Of a stretch of 64,000 bases of DNA, positions 1 through 8,623 are shown piece by piece. The position numbers and the translations under genes are program-made. Source of the stretch: Pseudolactococcus chungangensis CAU 28 = DSM 22330 (GTDB lineage Bacteria; Bacillota; Bacilli; Lactobacillales; Streptococcaceae); assembly GCF_002441885.1 (NCBI RefSeq), contig NZ_JXJT01000002.1:62001-126000 (forward strand). The letters are read 5' to 3'. A model generated the notes under the pieces. The model was not told the origin of the DNA and did not search any database. It saw nothing but the letters and a program-made list of their open reading frames with translations. Numbering within the stretch: the stretch's first letter is position 1; every line of letters starts with the position of its first letter.

Positions 1-1
1 T

Positions 2-448
2 TTACAGATTGATGCAGTGCGGCCACAAGTTATTGATCCTGTCGATATATTGTTATCAGACTTACCAGTCGGTTATTATCCAGATGATGAGATTGCCAAG
101 CGCTCAGCAGTTGGTAGTCAGCTAGAGCATACCTATGCCCATCATCTATTGATGGTGCAAGGTTTTAAATACCTAAAAACAGGCGGTTATGCCATTTTTG
201 TTGCACCGAGTGATTTACTTTCAAGTCCGCAGGCCGACTTGTTAAAAAAATGGTTGCAGGATTATGCACGCGTCGTTGCTGTCATTACCTTACCAGAGGA
301 TATAGTCACTGAAAATAATAGCAAGGCAATCTTTGTTTTACAAAAGTCCGCACAGGGGAAAGTGCCATTTATTTTTCCTTTAACCAGCCTGACAAATCCG
401 AAAATTGTGCAAACTTTTATGACGCAATTTCTTCAAAATATGATATAA
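2..448 (+). CDS. Class I SAM-dependent DNA methylase-like protein (YtxK type), 3' part
   Basis: The gene enters from the left edge; its frame is open from base 2, and the GTG at 17 is only an internal codon. The visible 148 residues hold the D-L-P-V-G-Y-Y version of the N6-adenine methylase motif IV near the start (LLSDLPVGYYPDDE), then the beta strand GYAIFVAPSDLL. Both fit the YtxK-like family that lies between the comG competence genes and ackA in streptococci and lactococci. In this family the usual NPPY/DPPY motif is replaced by DLP, so true DNA methylation is uncertain. The position just before ackA fits that conserved order. The true start and the SAM-binding motif lie outside the window. 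Confidence 0.85.
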   Translation, partial: LQIDAVRPQVIDPVDILLSDLPVGYYPDDEIAKRSAVGSQLEHTYAHHLLMVQGFKYLKTGGYAIFVAPSDLLSSPQADLLKKWLQDYARVVAVITLPEDIVTENNSKAIFVLQKSAQGKVPFIFPLTSLTNPKIVQTFMTQFLQNMI

Positions 449-454
449 TTTAAT

Positions 455-468
455 GGAAAACGTTTTCA
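455..468. promoter_or_regulatory. cre site (CcpA) upstream of ackA
   Basis: The 14 bases GGAAAACGTTTTCA match the cre consensus TGWNANCGNTNWCA at 13 of 14 positions and are nearly palindromic. In Bacillus and lactococci CcpA acts on ackA through an upstream cre, so this site fits the downstream gene. It lies about 260 bp before the ackA start, as expected for a site upstream of the promoter. Confidence 0.65.
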
Positions 469-484
469 ACATAAGCGTTTTTTT
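457..484 (+). terminator. Weak terminator after the methylase gene
   Basis: AAAACG (457-462) can pair with CGTTTT (476-481), followed by more T. The stem is short, so it may be fortuitous, and it shares bases with the cre site. Confidence 0.35.
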
Positions 485-593
485 AGATAGTAAACGATAT
501 CTGATGTATTACTTAAAAACATCTGAGGCACTGGAGTCGTTGAGCTGACCAGAACGACTGCCACCAAAACAGTTGCCCCAACATTTTATTTAA

Positions 594-725
594 TTGAGTT
601 TCGGCTCCTTGGTGTCAGGAAAATAGATAAAAAGTACGCAGACACTAATGTGTCTTTACATCTTTTTCCTAATTTTCTACACACTAAACCAGTCGCCTCA
701 ACATCTTAATTTAGGAGAATGGAAA
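594..725 (+). promoter_or_regulatory. Structured leader LE1-A of ackA
   Basis: A conserved leader shared with 30136-30350 and 53599-53724. Outer arms are TTGAG (594-598) and CTCAA (697-701). The 5' strand carries TTTCGGCTCC and the 3' strand CCAGTCGCCTCAACATCTTA. Between them lies a long variable stem (GTGT..ACAC, GGAAAAT..ATTTTCT) capped by AGACACTAATGTGTCT. CTCCT (605-609) is complementary to the ackA SD AGGAG (713-717), which would close a pseudoknot hiding the SD. An imperfect copy of the 3' strand (CAGTTGCCCCAACATTTTA) occurs at about 569-587. I do not recognise the motif as a named riboswitch class. Confidence 0.6.
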
Positions 726-1919
726 ATGTCAAAAACAATTGCGATTAATGCTGGTAGCTCAAGTCTTAAATGGCAGCTTTACCAAATGCCAGAGGAAACA
801 GTGATAGCTAAAGGACTGATTGAGCGGATTGGCTTGCCAGAATCGGTTTCAACAGTTAGTTTTGATGGCGATAAACATGTCATAGTAAAAAATATTCACA
901 ATCATACAGAAGCTGTGGCGATTTTAATGAATGACCTTAAAAATCTGAATATCATTGCACACTTTTCAGAAATCACTGGGACTGGCCACCGTGTCGTTGC
1001 TGGTGGGGAATTGTTCAAAGATTCAGTTTTAATTACTAACGAAGTGGCTAAGCAAATCGAAGCGTTATCAGATTTAGCGCCGTTACATAATCCAGCGAAT
1101 GCTGCTGGTATCTATGCTTTCTGTGCACTATTGCCTGAAGCGACTCATGTCGCTGTCTTTGATACCGCCTTTCACTCAACGATGCCTGCAGTTGCTTATC
1201 GTTACCCTGTGCCGAATGAATACTATGATAAATACGCAGTTCGCAAATATGGCGCGCATGGTACAAGCCATATGTATGTCTCACAAAAAGCTGCTGAATA
1301 TCTCGGCAAGGCACCAGAAGACCTTAAACTGATTACGGCACATATCGGTAATGGTGTTAGTTTAGCGGCTATCGATGGTGGCAAATCAGTTGATACGTCT
1401 ATGGGCTTTACACCTCTTGCTGGTGTTATGATGGGCACACGGACTGGTGAATTAGATGCCTCACTCATTCCTTATATTATGGCTAAAGCAGGTATTACGG
1501 ATGTGGCTGAAATCATTGATATCTTTAATAAAAAGTCTGGTTTGGTGGGTATTTCTGAAATTTCATCAGATATGCGTGATATTATCTCCGCTTATAAAGC
1601 GGGCGATGAAAAGGCCATTCTAGCTTTCGACATGTATATCAACCGACTTCAAAAATATATCGGTCAATACTTAGCTGTCCTAAATGGTGCAGACGCCCTT
1701 ATTTTTACAGCAGGTATCGGTGAAAACTCAGATGTTGTTCGTAAAGCAGTCGTTGATGGTTTATCGTGGTTTGGCTTAGATATTGACGAAAGCAAAAACG
1801 TTTTTGGTGCGGAGGGTATTATCTCAACGCCAGATGCTAGAGTGAAAGTGCTTGTCATTCCGACAGATGAAGAACTTGTCATCGCGCGTGATGTTGAAAA
1901 AATTAAGGCACAAGCCTAA
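726..1919 (+). CDS. ackA: Acetate kinase
   Basis: Converts acetyl phosphate + ADP to acetate + ATP, the last ATP-yielding step of mixed-acid fermentation; cytoplasmic homodimer. The 397 residues match the family length. Visible motifs: N-terminal phosphate-binding [21 protein letters not shown], substrate His in [18 protein letters not shown] and the nucleotide-binding [10 protein letters not shown]. The ATG at 726 is chosen because AGGAG lies 8 bases upstream; an upstream in-frame extension to 648 has no SD and falls inside the leader structure. Single gene with its own cre site and LE1 leader, ended by a strong terminator. Related species often carry two tandem ackA copies; only one is here. 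Confidence 0.97.
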   Translation: MSKTIAINAGSSSLKWQLYQMPEETVIAKGLIERIGLPESVSTVSFDGDKHVIVKNIHNHTEAVAILMNDLKNLNIIAHFSEITGTGHRVVAGGELFKDSVLITNEVAKQIEALSDLAPLHNPANAAGIYAFCALLPEATHVAVFDTAFHSTMPAVAYRYPVPNEYYDKYAVRKYGAHGTSHMYVSQKAAEYLGKAPEDLKLITAHIGNGVSLAAIDGGKSVDTSMGFTPLAGVMMGTRTGELDASLIPYIMAKAGITDVAEIIDIFNKKSGLVGISEISSDMRDIISAYKAGDEKAILAFDMYINRLQKYIGQYLAVLNGADALIFTAGIGENSDVVRKAVVDGLSWFGLDIDESKNVFGAEGIISTPDARVKVLVIPTDEELVIARDVEKIKAQA

Positions 1920-1930
1920 AAAAGATAAAA

Positions 1931-1966
1931 AACTTCCTTGATGCAATGGCCTAAGGAAGTTTTGTT
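1931..1966 (+). terminator. ackA terminator
   Basis: AACTTCCTT (1931-1939) pairs perfectly with AAGGAAGTT, followed by a T-rich run. Confidence 0.85.
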
Positions 1967-2074
1967 GTTTCTACAAGACTAGCAAGTCTGATAGGTGAGA
2001 CGTTTTAGACCAAGCTACTGTTGGCGTGAGTTTAGAATGTGCTTGAAATAAACTTAGAAATCTGATTATGTTTT

Positions 2075-2103
2075 TTTAAAATTCTTCAATTTTGTGGTAA
2101 AAT
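2075..2103 (+). promoter_or_regulatory. pyrH promoter (extended -10)
   Basis: TG-G-TAAAAT at 2095-2103, with a weak -35 TTTAAA at 2075-2080 and a 17-bp spacer. The leader to the pyrH ATG is about 35 nt. Confidence 0.5.
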
Positions 2104-2145
2104 GGATAAGATAAAGTATGAAATGAACAGTATGAAAGGTGAATT

Positions 2146-2865
2146 ATGTCTCAAGTAAAATATAAACGCGTCCTCATCAAACTTTCCGGAGAAGCACTTG
2201 CGGGTGAACGCGGTGTCGGTATTGATATTGCGACGGTTGAGGAAATCGCCAACGAGCTGAAAGAAGTTCACGATTTAGGTATCGAAATTGCTTTGGTTAT
2301 TGGCGGTGGTAATCTGTGGCGTGGTGAAGAGGCTGCGGCAGCAGGAATGGAGCGTGTTCCAGCTGACTATACAGGCATGTTAGGCACGGTCATGAATGCC
2401 CTTGTCATGGCAGATGCACTTGAGCGAGTTGGTGTCACAACACGTGTTCAAACTGCGATTAATATGCAACAATTGGCTGAACCTTATGTTCGGGGACGTG
2501 CTTTACGCCATCTTGAAAAAGAGCGTATTGTGATCTTTGCTGCTGGAACTGGATCACCTTATTTCTCAACGGATACGACGGCTGCACTCAGAGCCGCTGA
2601 AATTGGTGCTGACGCCATTCTCATGGCTAAAAATGGGGTTGATGGGGTTTACAATGATGACCCACGCACCAATACGGCAGCGATTAAGTTTGAGGAATTG
2701 ACGCATATTGAAGTGTTGAAGCAAGGTTTGAAGATTATGGACTCAACGGCATCCAGCTTGTCTATGGATAACAATATCGACCTTGTTGTCTTTAATCTCA
2801 ATGAAAGTGGTAATATCAAACGTGTCGTTCTGGGTGAACATATCGGAACAACCGTGTCTAATTAA
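2146..2865 (+). CDS. pyrH: Uridylate kinase (UMP kinase)
   Basis: Phosphorylates UMP to UDP in pyrimidine nucleotide synthesis; bacterial hexameric UMPK of the amino-acid kinase fold. 239 residues, the normal size. Motifs: [16 protein letters not shown] (ATP/phosphate site), [23 protein letters not shown] (UMP site), and [18 protein letters not shown] with [13 protein letters not shown] preceded by AAAGGTG. Followed after 30 bp by frr, the near-universal pyrH-frr pair, so probably cotranscribed. Confidence 0.97.
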   Translation: MSQVKYKRVLIKLSGEALAGERGVGIDIATVEEIANELKEVHDLGIEIALVIGGGNLWRGEEAAAAGMERVPADYTGMLGTVMNALVMADALERVGVTTRVQTAINMQQLAEPYVRGRALRHLEKERIVIFAAGTGSPYFSTDTTAALRAAEIGADAILMAKNGVDGVYNDDPRTNTAAIKFEELTHIEVLKQGLKIMDSTASSLSMDNNIDLVVFNLNESGNIKRVVLGEHIGTTVSN

Positions 2866-2895
2866 TTTTGAAGAAAATATAAGAGGAAGACTATC

Positions 2896-3453
2896 ATGAC
2901 AAATGACATCGTAACAACGGCTCAAGACCGTATGAAACAATCTATTGACAGCTTGCAACGTGAATTTGGTAGCATTCGTGCTGGACGTGCTAATGCGAGC
3001 TTGCTTGACCGCATTACTGTGGACTATTATGGTGCTCCAACACCTTTGAATCAATTGGCAGGTATTTCTGTACCTGAAGCGCGTGTGCTTTTGATTACAC
3101 CGTTTGATAAAACAGTGATTAAAGATATCGAAGCTGCGCTAAATGCGAGTGATTTGGGAATCAATCCGCAATCTGATGGTAATGTGATTCGCTTGGTTAT
3201 CCCGGCTCTGACTGAAGAACGTCGGAAAGAACTAGCAAAAGAAGTGAAGAAAACAGCTGAGGGTGGTAAAGTAGCAATTCGTAACATCCGTAAAGATGCC
3301 ATGAATGATGCTAAGAAATCTGAAAAAGCAAAAGAAATTACAGAAGATGAGTTGAAAACACTTGAAAAAGAAATTCAAAAAGTGACAGATGCTGCGGTTA
3401 AAGAAATCGACCAACACACTGCCAATAAAGAAGAAGAGCTTTTGACAGTTTAA
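2896..3453 (+). CDS. frr: Ribosome recycling factor
   Basis: Splits post-termination ribosomes together with EF-G. 185 residues, the typical length; two-domain protein. Visible hallmarks: [17 protein letters not shown] near residues 32-48, [16 protein letters not shown], and the charged helical C-terminal half ([22 protein letters not shown]). ATG 2896 has AAGAGGA upstream. Second gene of the pyrH-frr operon; a terminator follows at once. Confidence 0.97.
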   Translation: MTNDIVTTAQDRMKQSIDSLQREFGSIRAGRANASLLDRITVDYYGAPTPLNQLAGISVPEARVLLITPFDKTVIKDIEAALNASDLGINPQSDGNVIRLVIPALTEERRKELAKEVKKTAEGGKVAIRNIRKDAMNDAKKSEKAKEITEDELKTLEKEIQKVTDAAVKEIDQHTANKEEELLTV

Positions 3454-3462
3454 TTATTATAG

Positions 3463-3491
3463 AACCGCACAGTACACTAGTGTGGTTTTTT
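3463..3491 (+). terminator. pyrH-frr terminator
   Basis: AACCGCAC pairs with GTGTGGTT (one G-T pair), followed by TTTT. Confidence 0.75.
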
Positions 3492-3608
3492 GATACTTTC
3501 GAACGCATACAACTCTGGACAGCAGTCGAGAAACAGTCTGCTTTTTATGGTATAATGGAGAAAATTGCATCTATTTAACCAATGAGATATGAAAATAAAG
3601 AGGATACT

Positions 3609-4472
3609 ATGACAGATTTAAATGCCCTTATGGCAACTATGATTACCGGAAAAATCACTGATGAAAATGAGCAAAATTACTACATTCAAAAAGAGGGTCT
3701 GATTTTCAGATTACCGAAAACTGAGGGCGATTTTGCGATTGGTGACGATGTGACAGGATTTGCCTACACGGACAAGGCAGGAAAGCAACGATTGACTCTA
3801 ACAGAACCCACAGCCACGCGAGACGCTTACGGTTGGGGGACTGTAACTGATGTTAGAAAAGATTTAGGTGTTTTTCTGGATGTCAACATTCCTGAAAAAG
3901 ACATCGTCGTTTCAGTTGATGTTTTGCCTGAATTGAAAGAGTTATGGCCGAAAAAAGGCGATAAACTGTACGTTAAACTTGATGTTGACAATAAAGACCG
4001 TATCTGGGGAGAGCTAGCCTACCCTGAAACTTTTGTACAGATGGCTGGCAAAGCTTATGATAACATGCAAAATCAGAACTTACACGCTATTGTCTACCGC
4101 AATAAACTCTCTGGTAGCTTTGTTTATCTGCCAGAAAATAATATGCTTGGCTTTATTCATCCAAATGAACGTTTTTCTGAACCGCGCTTAGGACAAGAAC
4201 TTGATGTGCGCGTGATTGGTTATCGTGAAATTGATAGAACGTTAAATCTTAGCCTTAAACCGCGCTCTTACGAGATGTTGGATGCTGATTCACAACTGAT
4301 TATGACTTACTTGGCACAACAAGGTGGTCATATGCCTTTCTACGATAAATCAGCACCAGAGGCTATCAAAGCAACATTTGCCATTTCAAAAGGCCAATTT
4401 AAAAAAGCATTAGGTGGTCTAATGAAACAAGGTAAAATCAAACAAGATGAGACAGGAACGACATTACTATGA
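3609..4472 (+). CDS. cvfB: S1-like RNA-binding protein, CvfB family
   Basis: CvfB proteins carry S1-type OB folds and a winged helix and bind RNA; in staphylococci CvfB affects virulence gene expression. 287 residues, full length for the family. Features: N-terminal S1-like repeats ([52 protein letters not shown]) and a C-terminal winged-helix stretch ([20 protein letters not shown]). The ATG at 3609 with AGAGGA upstream is preferred over an ATG nine codons earlier that lacks an SD. Stop and msrA start overlap (ATGA), so translation is coupled. The msrA-cvfB neighbourhood downstream of frr is conserved in streptococci. Confidence 0.9.
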   Translation: MTDLNALMATMITGKITDENEQNYYIQKEGLIFRLPKTEGDFAIGDDVTGFAYTDKAGKQRLTLTEPTATRDAYGWGTVTDVRKDLGVFLDVNIPEKDIVVSVDVLPELKELWPKKGDKLYVKLDVDNKDRIWGELAYPETFVQMAGKAYDNMQNQNLHAIVYRNKLSGSFVYLPENNMLGFIHPNERFSEPRLGQELDVRVIGYREIDRTLNLSLKPRSYEMLDADSQLIMTYLAQQGGHMPFYDKSAPEAIKATFAISKGQFKKALGGLMKQGKIKQDETGTTLL

Positions 4473-4990
4473 GCCAAGAACGAGCAATATTTGCGGGTGG
4501 CTGCTTTTGGTGCATGGTGCAACCCTTTGAGGAAATGCCAGGCATTTTGAGTGTTTTGAGCGGCTATACAGGTGGTACCACGCAAAATCCAACCTATGAA
4601 GATGTTTTAAGTCATCAAACTGGCCACACAGAGGCTGTTGAGATTATTTTCGATAACGATGTCGTCAGTTATCGGGAGTTAGTTGCGCTTTACTGGACGC
4701 TGACCGATCCGACGGATGCCTTCGGTCAATTTCAAGACCGTGGTGATAATTATCGTCCAGTGATTTTTTATGATAATGCTGAACAGGCGCAGGTAGCGAC
4801 TGAAAGTAAAGCGCAATTACAGGCTTCAGGACGCTTCGATTTTCCGATTGTTGTGGCGATTGAACCGAGTCAGACATTCTGGCCGGCAGAAAGTTACCAC
4901 CAAGGTTTTTATAAAAAGAATCCAACTCGATATGCCCAAAGTTCACAAATGAGACACGACTTTCTAGCCAAACAATGGGGGGAGAAATGA
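4469..4990 (+). CDS. msrA: Peptide methionine sulfoxide reductase A
   Basis: Reduces the S-epimer of methionine sulfoxide in proteins. 173 residues. The catalytic motif GGCFWC lies at residues 10-15 with nucleophilic Cys12. Other signatures: [40 protein letters not shown], and the [10 protein letters not shown] end. It overlaps cvfB by 4 bp and yozE by 4 bp, so the three genes form one translationally coupled operon. The R-epimer enzyme msrB is separate, at about 43.2 kb. Confidence 0.96.
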   Translation: MSQERAIFAGGCFWCMVQPFEEMPGILSVLSGYTGGTTQNPTYEDVLSHQTGHTEAVEIIFDNDVVSYRELVALYWTLTDPTDAFGQFQDRGDNYRPVIFYDNAEQAQVATESKAQLQASGRFDFPIVVAIEPSQTFWPAESYHQGFYKKNPTRYAQSSQMRHDFLAKQWGEK

Positions 4991-5196
4991 GTTTTTATAT
5001 TTTTTTGATGAAACATCGGGCGTATAAAGAAATTGATGCTATCACTAAACTCGCTAACTTGGTTTATGATGACACGACGTTTCCAAAACAATCATCAAAT
5101 TTCGATGAAATCTCATCTTATCTGGAAACTCATGCAAACTTTGCCTTTAATTTATCAACATTTGATGAGATTTGGGAGCTGTATTTAGCGGGTTGA
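4987..5196 (+). CDS. yozE: YozE family protein (UPF0346)
   Basis: Small conserved Firmicute protein of about 70 residues and unknown function. Here 69 residues, with the family features [26 protein letters not shown] and [17 protein letters not shown]. The ATG at 4987 overlaps the msrA stop and is preceded by GGGGGGAG; a start 12 bases upstream is possible but would lengthen the family N-terminus. Last gene of the cvfB-msrA-yozE unit. Confidence 0.85.
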   Translation: MSFYIFLMKHRAYKEIDAITKLANLVYDDTTFPKQSSNFDEISSYLETHANFAFNLSTFDEIWELYLAG

Positions 5197-5224
5197 TTAT
5201 TGCCTTACTTGATTTTTTCAAATT

Positions 5225-5250
5225 AAGCCACTAGTGATGGTGGTTTTTTT
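5225..5250 (+). terminator. Terminator after yozE
   Basis: AAGCCAC pairs with GTGGTT (G-T allowed), followed by seven T. Confidence 0.75.
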
Positions 5251-5413
5251 GTTCTTCTTTAAAATTTTAAAAAAGCTGTATTTTTGCTCTTCAAAAACTA
5301 ATAGTATAGGGACAATATGTTAAATGTATACTTAAAACAACATTTATGAAACCCATTGTTATTGAATTGATATAAATAAAAAAATTTTGTGGTAAAAAGT
5401 AAAAGGAGAAAAA

Positions 5414-5758
5414 ATGAAAAGCCTATCGGAACGTATCGGAGGTAAAATTAATAGTGTAACGGTTAAATATCGTGTAGTTATAAATACTGTATTGGTTTTG
5501 TTTTTAAGCGTCAGCATCGGGATCGGTACCTGCCAATCAAGCTGTTGCAACAAAAATAACACAAGAAAAAGTTATTAAAGAAAAAGTATTAGCTATTAAA
5601 GTAGAAAAACGATAAAGAAAATAGAATCAGTTGAAGAAGTACAAACTGAAAATGTGATAGTCGAAAGCAAAATAATGTTAAAGACAAATGATTTACCAGA
5701 AGAGGGTAAAGTTGCTGCACCATAAATTATAGAAGTAGAAGAACTATTACTTATCTAA
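5414..5758 (+). pseudogene. Remnant of a secreted or surface protein
   Basis: A good SD (AAAAGGAG) and ATG at 5414 open a frame with a signal-peptide-like start (MKSLSERIGG, then INTVLVLFLSVSIG). It stops at 5576. A frameshift after about residue 40 continues the reading as ANQAVATKITQEKVIKEK, and a further shift gives KTIKKIESVEEVQTENVIVE up to 5723, with more to 5756. The Lys/Glu/Val-rich composition after a hydrophobic leader resembles the start of cell-wall surface proteins. At least two frameshifts plus in-frame stops mean it is dead. No anchor or domain remains, so the family cannot be named. Confidence 0.6.
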
Positions 5759-5784
5759 CAAAGTTTTGAATAGTCTCCTTTGAT

Positions 5785-5921
5785 ATGAAAAAAGTTTATT
5801 AAGAAATTGGTTTCTTGTTTAATTAGGAACGGCATTTTTATCATATTTTGTTTCTATAATTTTATCTCTGCAAATTGATGATCAAAACTATCATAAAACA
5901 GAAGGTGTTTTGGCACAATAA
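5785..5921 (+). pseudogene. Second signal-peptide-like remnant
   Basis: Degenerate frames around 5785-5921 encode a hydrophobic stretch (GTAFLSYFVSIILSLQ) ending VLAQ-stop, preceded by an ATGAAAAAAG start in another frame. It looks like another broken secreted-protein N-terminus, or a displaced part of the remnant just upstream. Weak evidence. Confidence 0.3.
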
Positions 5922-5949
5922 GACTTAGACAAGTCAAATAATAAATAAC

Positions 5950-5978
5950 TTGACAAAATACAAAAATAGCGGTACAAT
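5950..5978 (+). promoter_or_regulatory. rplK-rplA promoter
   Basis: Near-consensus TTGACA (5950-5955), 17-bp spacer, TACAAT (5973-5978). Transcription should start near 5985. Confidence 0.9.
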
Positions 5979-5984
5979 GTTACG

Positions 5985-6085
5985 GTATGCTTTATAAAAA
6001 GCAGACTGCGTGGGAGGGCATTCGTCCATTAAACCACATCACGAGAAGAGATTTCGCAAGAAATCATTATTAGGAGGAAATTATC
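5985..6085 (+). promoter_or_regulatory. Leader of the L11-L1 operon
   Basis: About 100 nt of leader with a perfect GATTTC-GCAA-GAAATC tetraloop hairpin (6050-6065) just before AGGAGG and the GTG start, and a less clear GC-rich fold upstream (GGGAGGGCATTCGTCC). Ribosomal-protein autoregulation is possible but not shown. Confidence 0.4.
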
Positions 6086-6511
6086 GTGGCTAAAGAAGTA
6101 CAAAACATCGTTAAATTGCAAATTCCAGCCGGAAAAGCAACACCAGCTCCACCAGTAGGACCAGCACTTGGTCAAGCTGGTATCAATATCATGGGCTTCA
6201 CAAAAGAATTTAATGCACGTACAGCTGACCAAGCTGGCATGATCATTCCAGTTGTGATCTCAGTATACGAAGATAAATCATTTACTTTCGTTACAAAAAC
6301 ACCACCAGCAGCTGTTTTGCTAAAAAAAGCAGCAGGTGTTGAAAAAGGTTCTGGTACACCTAACACAGTTAAAGTGGCAACTGTTACCAAAGCACAAGTA
6401 CAACAAATCGCTGAAACTAAAATGGAAGACCTTAACGCTTCATCTGTTGAATCTGCAATGCGCATGATCGAAGGAACAGCACGTTCAATGGGCTTCACTG
6501 TCGAAGGTTAA
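6086..6511 (+). CDS. rplK: 50S ribosomal protein L11
   Basis: Part of the ribosomal GTPase-associated centre; binds 23S rRNA and the L10 stalk. 141 residues. N-terminal [20 protein letters not shown] is the canonical L11 start, and the C-terminal RNA-binding domain contains [19 protein letters not shown] and GTARSMG. Translation starts with GTG after AGGAGG. Strong promoter upstream; rplA follows after a 173-nt structured spacer. Confidence 0.98.
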   Translation: MAKEVQNIVKLQIPAGKATPAPPVGPALGQAGINIMGFTKEFNARTADQAGMIIPVVISVYEDKSFTFVTKTPPAAVLLKKAAGVEKGSGTPNTVKVATVTKAQVQQIAETKMEDLNASSVESAMRMIEGTARSMGFTVEG

Positions 6512-6684
6512 TTTTCGATTTTTCTGTCGTAATTTCAGATATGACTTTGGGTCATTTTTGAATGATAGAGAATATCAAAATGCTGCTTTCAGACTGAGGT
6601 CTGAATGATGTCAACCACCGATCGACTATGATGAAGCGGTGGAAGGTTGCTTGCAACCGCTAAAACCACAAGGAGAAATTTATA
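6512..6684 (+). promoter_or_regulatory. Structured spacer before rplA, candidate L1 target
   Basis: Unusually long gap for an L11-L1 operon. It holds three hairpins: CAGAC..GTCTG (about 6590-6604), CCACCG (6615-6620) with CGGTGG (6637-6642), and GGTTGC-TT-GCAACC (6645-6658). They lie just upstream of the rplA SD. L1 represses its own operon in several bacteria by binding an mRNA mimic of its 23S site; this is a plausible site but is an inference. Confidence 0.45.
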
Positions 6685-7371
6685 ATGGCTAAAAAAAGCA
6701 AACAATTGCGTGCTGCTTTGGAAAAAGTAGAAGCAAGTAAAGTATACACAGTTGAAGAAGCTGTTGCATTGGCACAAGAAACTAACTTCGCTAAATTTGA
6801 TGCGACTGTTGAAGTTGCTTACAACTTGAACATCGACGTTAAAAAAGCTGATCAACAAATCCGTGGCGCAATGGTATTGCCAAACGGAACTGGTAAAACA
6901 GCTAAAGTTTTGGTTTTCGCTAAAGGTGAAAAAGCTGAAGAAGCTAAAGCTGCTGGCGCTGACTATGTTGGTGAAATGGAATACGTTGAAAAAATCAACG
7001 GTGGTTGGTTTGATTTCGACGTTGTCGTAGCGACACCTGATATGATGGCTGTTGTTGGTCGTCTTGGTCGTGTACTTGGACCACGTAACCTTATGCCTAA
7101 CCCTAAAACTGGTACTGTAACAATGGACGTTACGAAAGCAGTTGAAGAAGTTAAAGCTGGTAAAGTCACTTACCGTGCTGAAAAAGCTGGTATCGTACAC
7201 GTGGCTATCGGTAAAGTGTCATTCGAAACTGAAAAATTGGTTGAAAACTTTAAAGCAATCAACGCTGTTATCGCCGCTGCGAAACCAGCAACTGCTAAAG
7301 GAACTTACATCCAAAGCTTGACAGTGACAACTACTTTTGGTCCTGGTATCAAAGTAGATCCAAACTTCTAA
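6685..7371 (+). CDS. rplA: 50S ribosomal protein L1
   Basis: Large-subunit protein of the L1 stalk, involved in E-site tRNA release; often a translational repressor of its operon. 228 residues, normal. Motifs: [29 protein letters not shown], the family signature [20 protein letters not shown] near residues 127-146, and C-terminal [13 protein letters not shown] after AAGGAG. Ended by a clear terminator. Confidence 0.98.
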   Translation: MAKKSKQLRAALEKVEASKVYTVEEAVALAQETNFAKFDATVEVAYNLNIDVKKADQQIRGAMVLPNGTGKTAKVLVFAKGEKAEEAKAAGADYVGEMEYVEKINGGWFDFDVVVATPDMMAVVGRLGRVLGPRNLMPNPKTGTVTMDVTKAVEEVKAGKVTYRAEKAGIVHVAIGKVSFETEKLVENFKAINAVIAAAKPATAKGTYIQSLTVTTTFGPGIKVDPNF

Positions 7372-7386
7372 TTCGAACGAATATTA

Positions 7387-7417
7387 AAAAAGTCATTTAG
7401 TTATGAATGGCTTTTTT
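7387..7417 (+). terminator. rplKA terminator
   Basis: AAAAAGTCATT pairs with AATGGCTTTTT over 11 bp (one G-T), followed by a T run. Confidence 0.85.
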
Positions 7418-7826
7418 CTTTGTTTTAAAATTGAATTGGAAATATGTTTTAAAATGATAGAGAAGACGTTTAACTCGTGATTTTTTTAATAAATAAAAGG
7501 CTGTTATTGAAAGGAAATAGGAACATTGATTTATAAAGGACTGTTATCAGTTGTCGTGACAGGGTTAGTAATAATAAGAGAATTTTAGCATTTATTATTA
7601 TTATTTTAGTTGACATTAGGGTAGAGTTTGTATAAGATTTAATAAGACTAATATATTTCCGTATTTTAGGACGTTTTTTAGGTGGTAGATCGCAATATTT
7701 TCATGATTTATTGCCTAGATTAGAAGCATTAACAGGGATTTAATTCTTGTTTTATTATTTTTATATAATATCAGATATATAAATCTTAATATTCTGTTAT
7801 TATTACTTTTCAGGGGGTGTTATTTT
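7418..7826. other. AT-rich spacer with an unrecognised gene scrap
   Basis: No intact gene. A short open stretch ending at 7743 reads LGRFLGGRSQYFHDLLPRLE, which looks like real protein but lacks a start; stops crowd the region before it (around 7560-7640). Probably the tail of a decayed gene of unknown family. Confidence 0.35.
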
Positions 7827-8153
7827 ATGTTAAAATTTGTATGGTGTTACATGACGGCTGCGTTTGCTATTTTGTTTGCATTCCAGTCGATTGGAATGAC
7901 GGTAATGGGCGATTACATGATGTTTGTTGGTATGTTATGCTTGAGCTTTGTCTTGATAAAAGATGATAGAATAAAGGAAATGATTGCGTCTAATATTTGT
8001 TTAGCAATTGTTATATTAACGCTTTGGTTTTCTGAGCATACCTTTCATTATATTCAAAACACAGGTATGTTGCTACTTTTTATTGGTGCCATGGTGACTG
8101 CTGAATTATTCGGAGTGTTCTGGGGGCGGAAGTTTGCTCGTAATCAATTTTAA
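7827..8153 (+). CDS. Small membrane protein of unknown function
   Basis: 108 residues with about three or four hydrophobic segments (residues 5-20, 30-45, 57-70, 80-98) and a basic C-terminus (GRKFARNQF), which should face the cytoplasm. AGGGGGTG lies nine bases before the ATG. No family recognised. It stands alone between the rplKA terminator and a convergent terminator. Confidence 0.6.
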   Translation: MLKFVWCYMTAAFAILFAFQSIGMTVMGDYMMFVGMLCLSFVLIKDDRIKEMIASNICLAIVILTLWFSEHTFHYIQNTGMLLLFIGAMVTAELFGVFWGRKFARNQF

Positions 8154-8221
8154 GCAAGTGTTGTATCAATCATTAACGTTACGTTAATAGTTTCAAGATA
8201 AGCTACCATTAAGTACATAAA

Positions 8222-8256
8222 AAAACGAGTTCTCAATTACTTTGAGAGCTCGTTTT
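8222..8256. terminator. Bidirectional terminator
   Basis: AAAACGAG..TCTCAA pairs with TTGAGA..CTCGTTTT with A/T tails on both sides, serving the plus-strand gene ending at 8153 and the minus-strand gene whose stop lies within it. Confidence 0.8.
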
Positions 8257-8467
8257 GAATTTTAGTCGATAGTGCATTAATCGCATCAATTCTTGGCTGT
8301 GCTTGGAACTGATATTCTTTGATGTCTTTTTTGATATCATCCATGACAAATTGTGCATAACCAAGTTCAAATTTGACGGCATCCAAATGTTTCTTAGCTT
8401 CAGCTGTTTCTGAAATAAAATCACCACTGATAGCTTTTAAGTCTTTAAAATAGTCGACAATGCCCAT
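8237..8467 (-). CDS. Small hydrophilic coiled protein next to hit
   Basis: 76 residues, starting MGIVDYFKDLK after AGAAAGGAAAG. The body is charged and helical (ETAEAKKHLDAVKFEL, MDDIKKDIKEYQF, INALSTKIQNELSK), with heptad-like spacing suggesting a coiled coil. I recall similar small proteins of unknown function beside the HIT-family gene in lactococci and streptococci. An upstream in-frame extension exists but covers the LE2 leader and has no SD. Downstream of hit on the same strand, but separated by the LE2 element. Confidence 0.7.
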   Translation of the reverse strand: MGIVDYFKDLKAISGDFISETAEAKKHLDAVKFELGYAQFVMDDIKKDIKEYQFQAQPRIDAINALSTKIQNELSK

Positions 8468-8472
8468 ATTAG

Positions 8473-8582
8473 CTTTCCTTTCTACGACTTCACTTCCTGA
8501 AATCTTGAAACTTGACCTGCGCTCAGATCCGTCCAAGCGTGGTCATTCACGAACTTTCATTCGCACAAAGGCGTTCTCCTTT
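8473..8582 (-). promoter_or_regulatory. Leader element LE2-a
   Basis: About 110 nt on the minus strand, homologous to 36607-36706 (minus, before bioY) and 42851-42944 (plus, before msrB). Shared blocks: CCTTTG at the 5' end, CGCTTGGACG in the middle, AGGTCAAGTTTCAAGA, and GTAGAAAGGAAAG at the 3' end, which here doubles as the SD of the small gene. CTTG..CAAG pairing is possible. Confidence 0.6.
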
Positions 8583-8623
8583 TAGTCAATGTTGCTAGAT
8601 CTCTGATACCATTGTCCTAAGTA

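Noticed and set aside
6589-7200. 203-codon open frame antisense to rplA
   Set aside because: Shadow of a highly biased ribosomal gene; Phe/Ser-rich translation with no domain.
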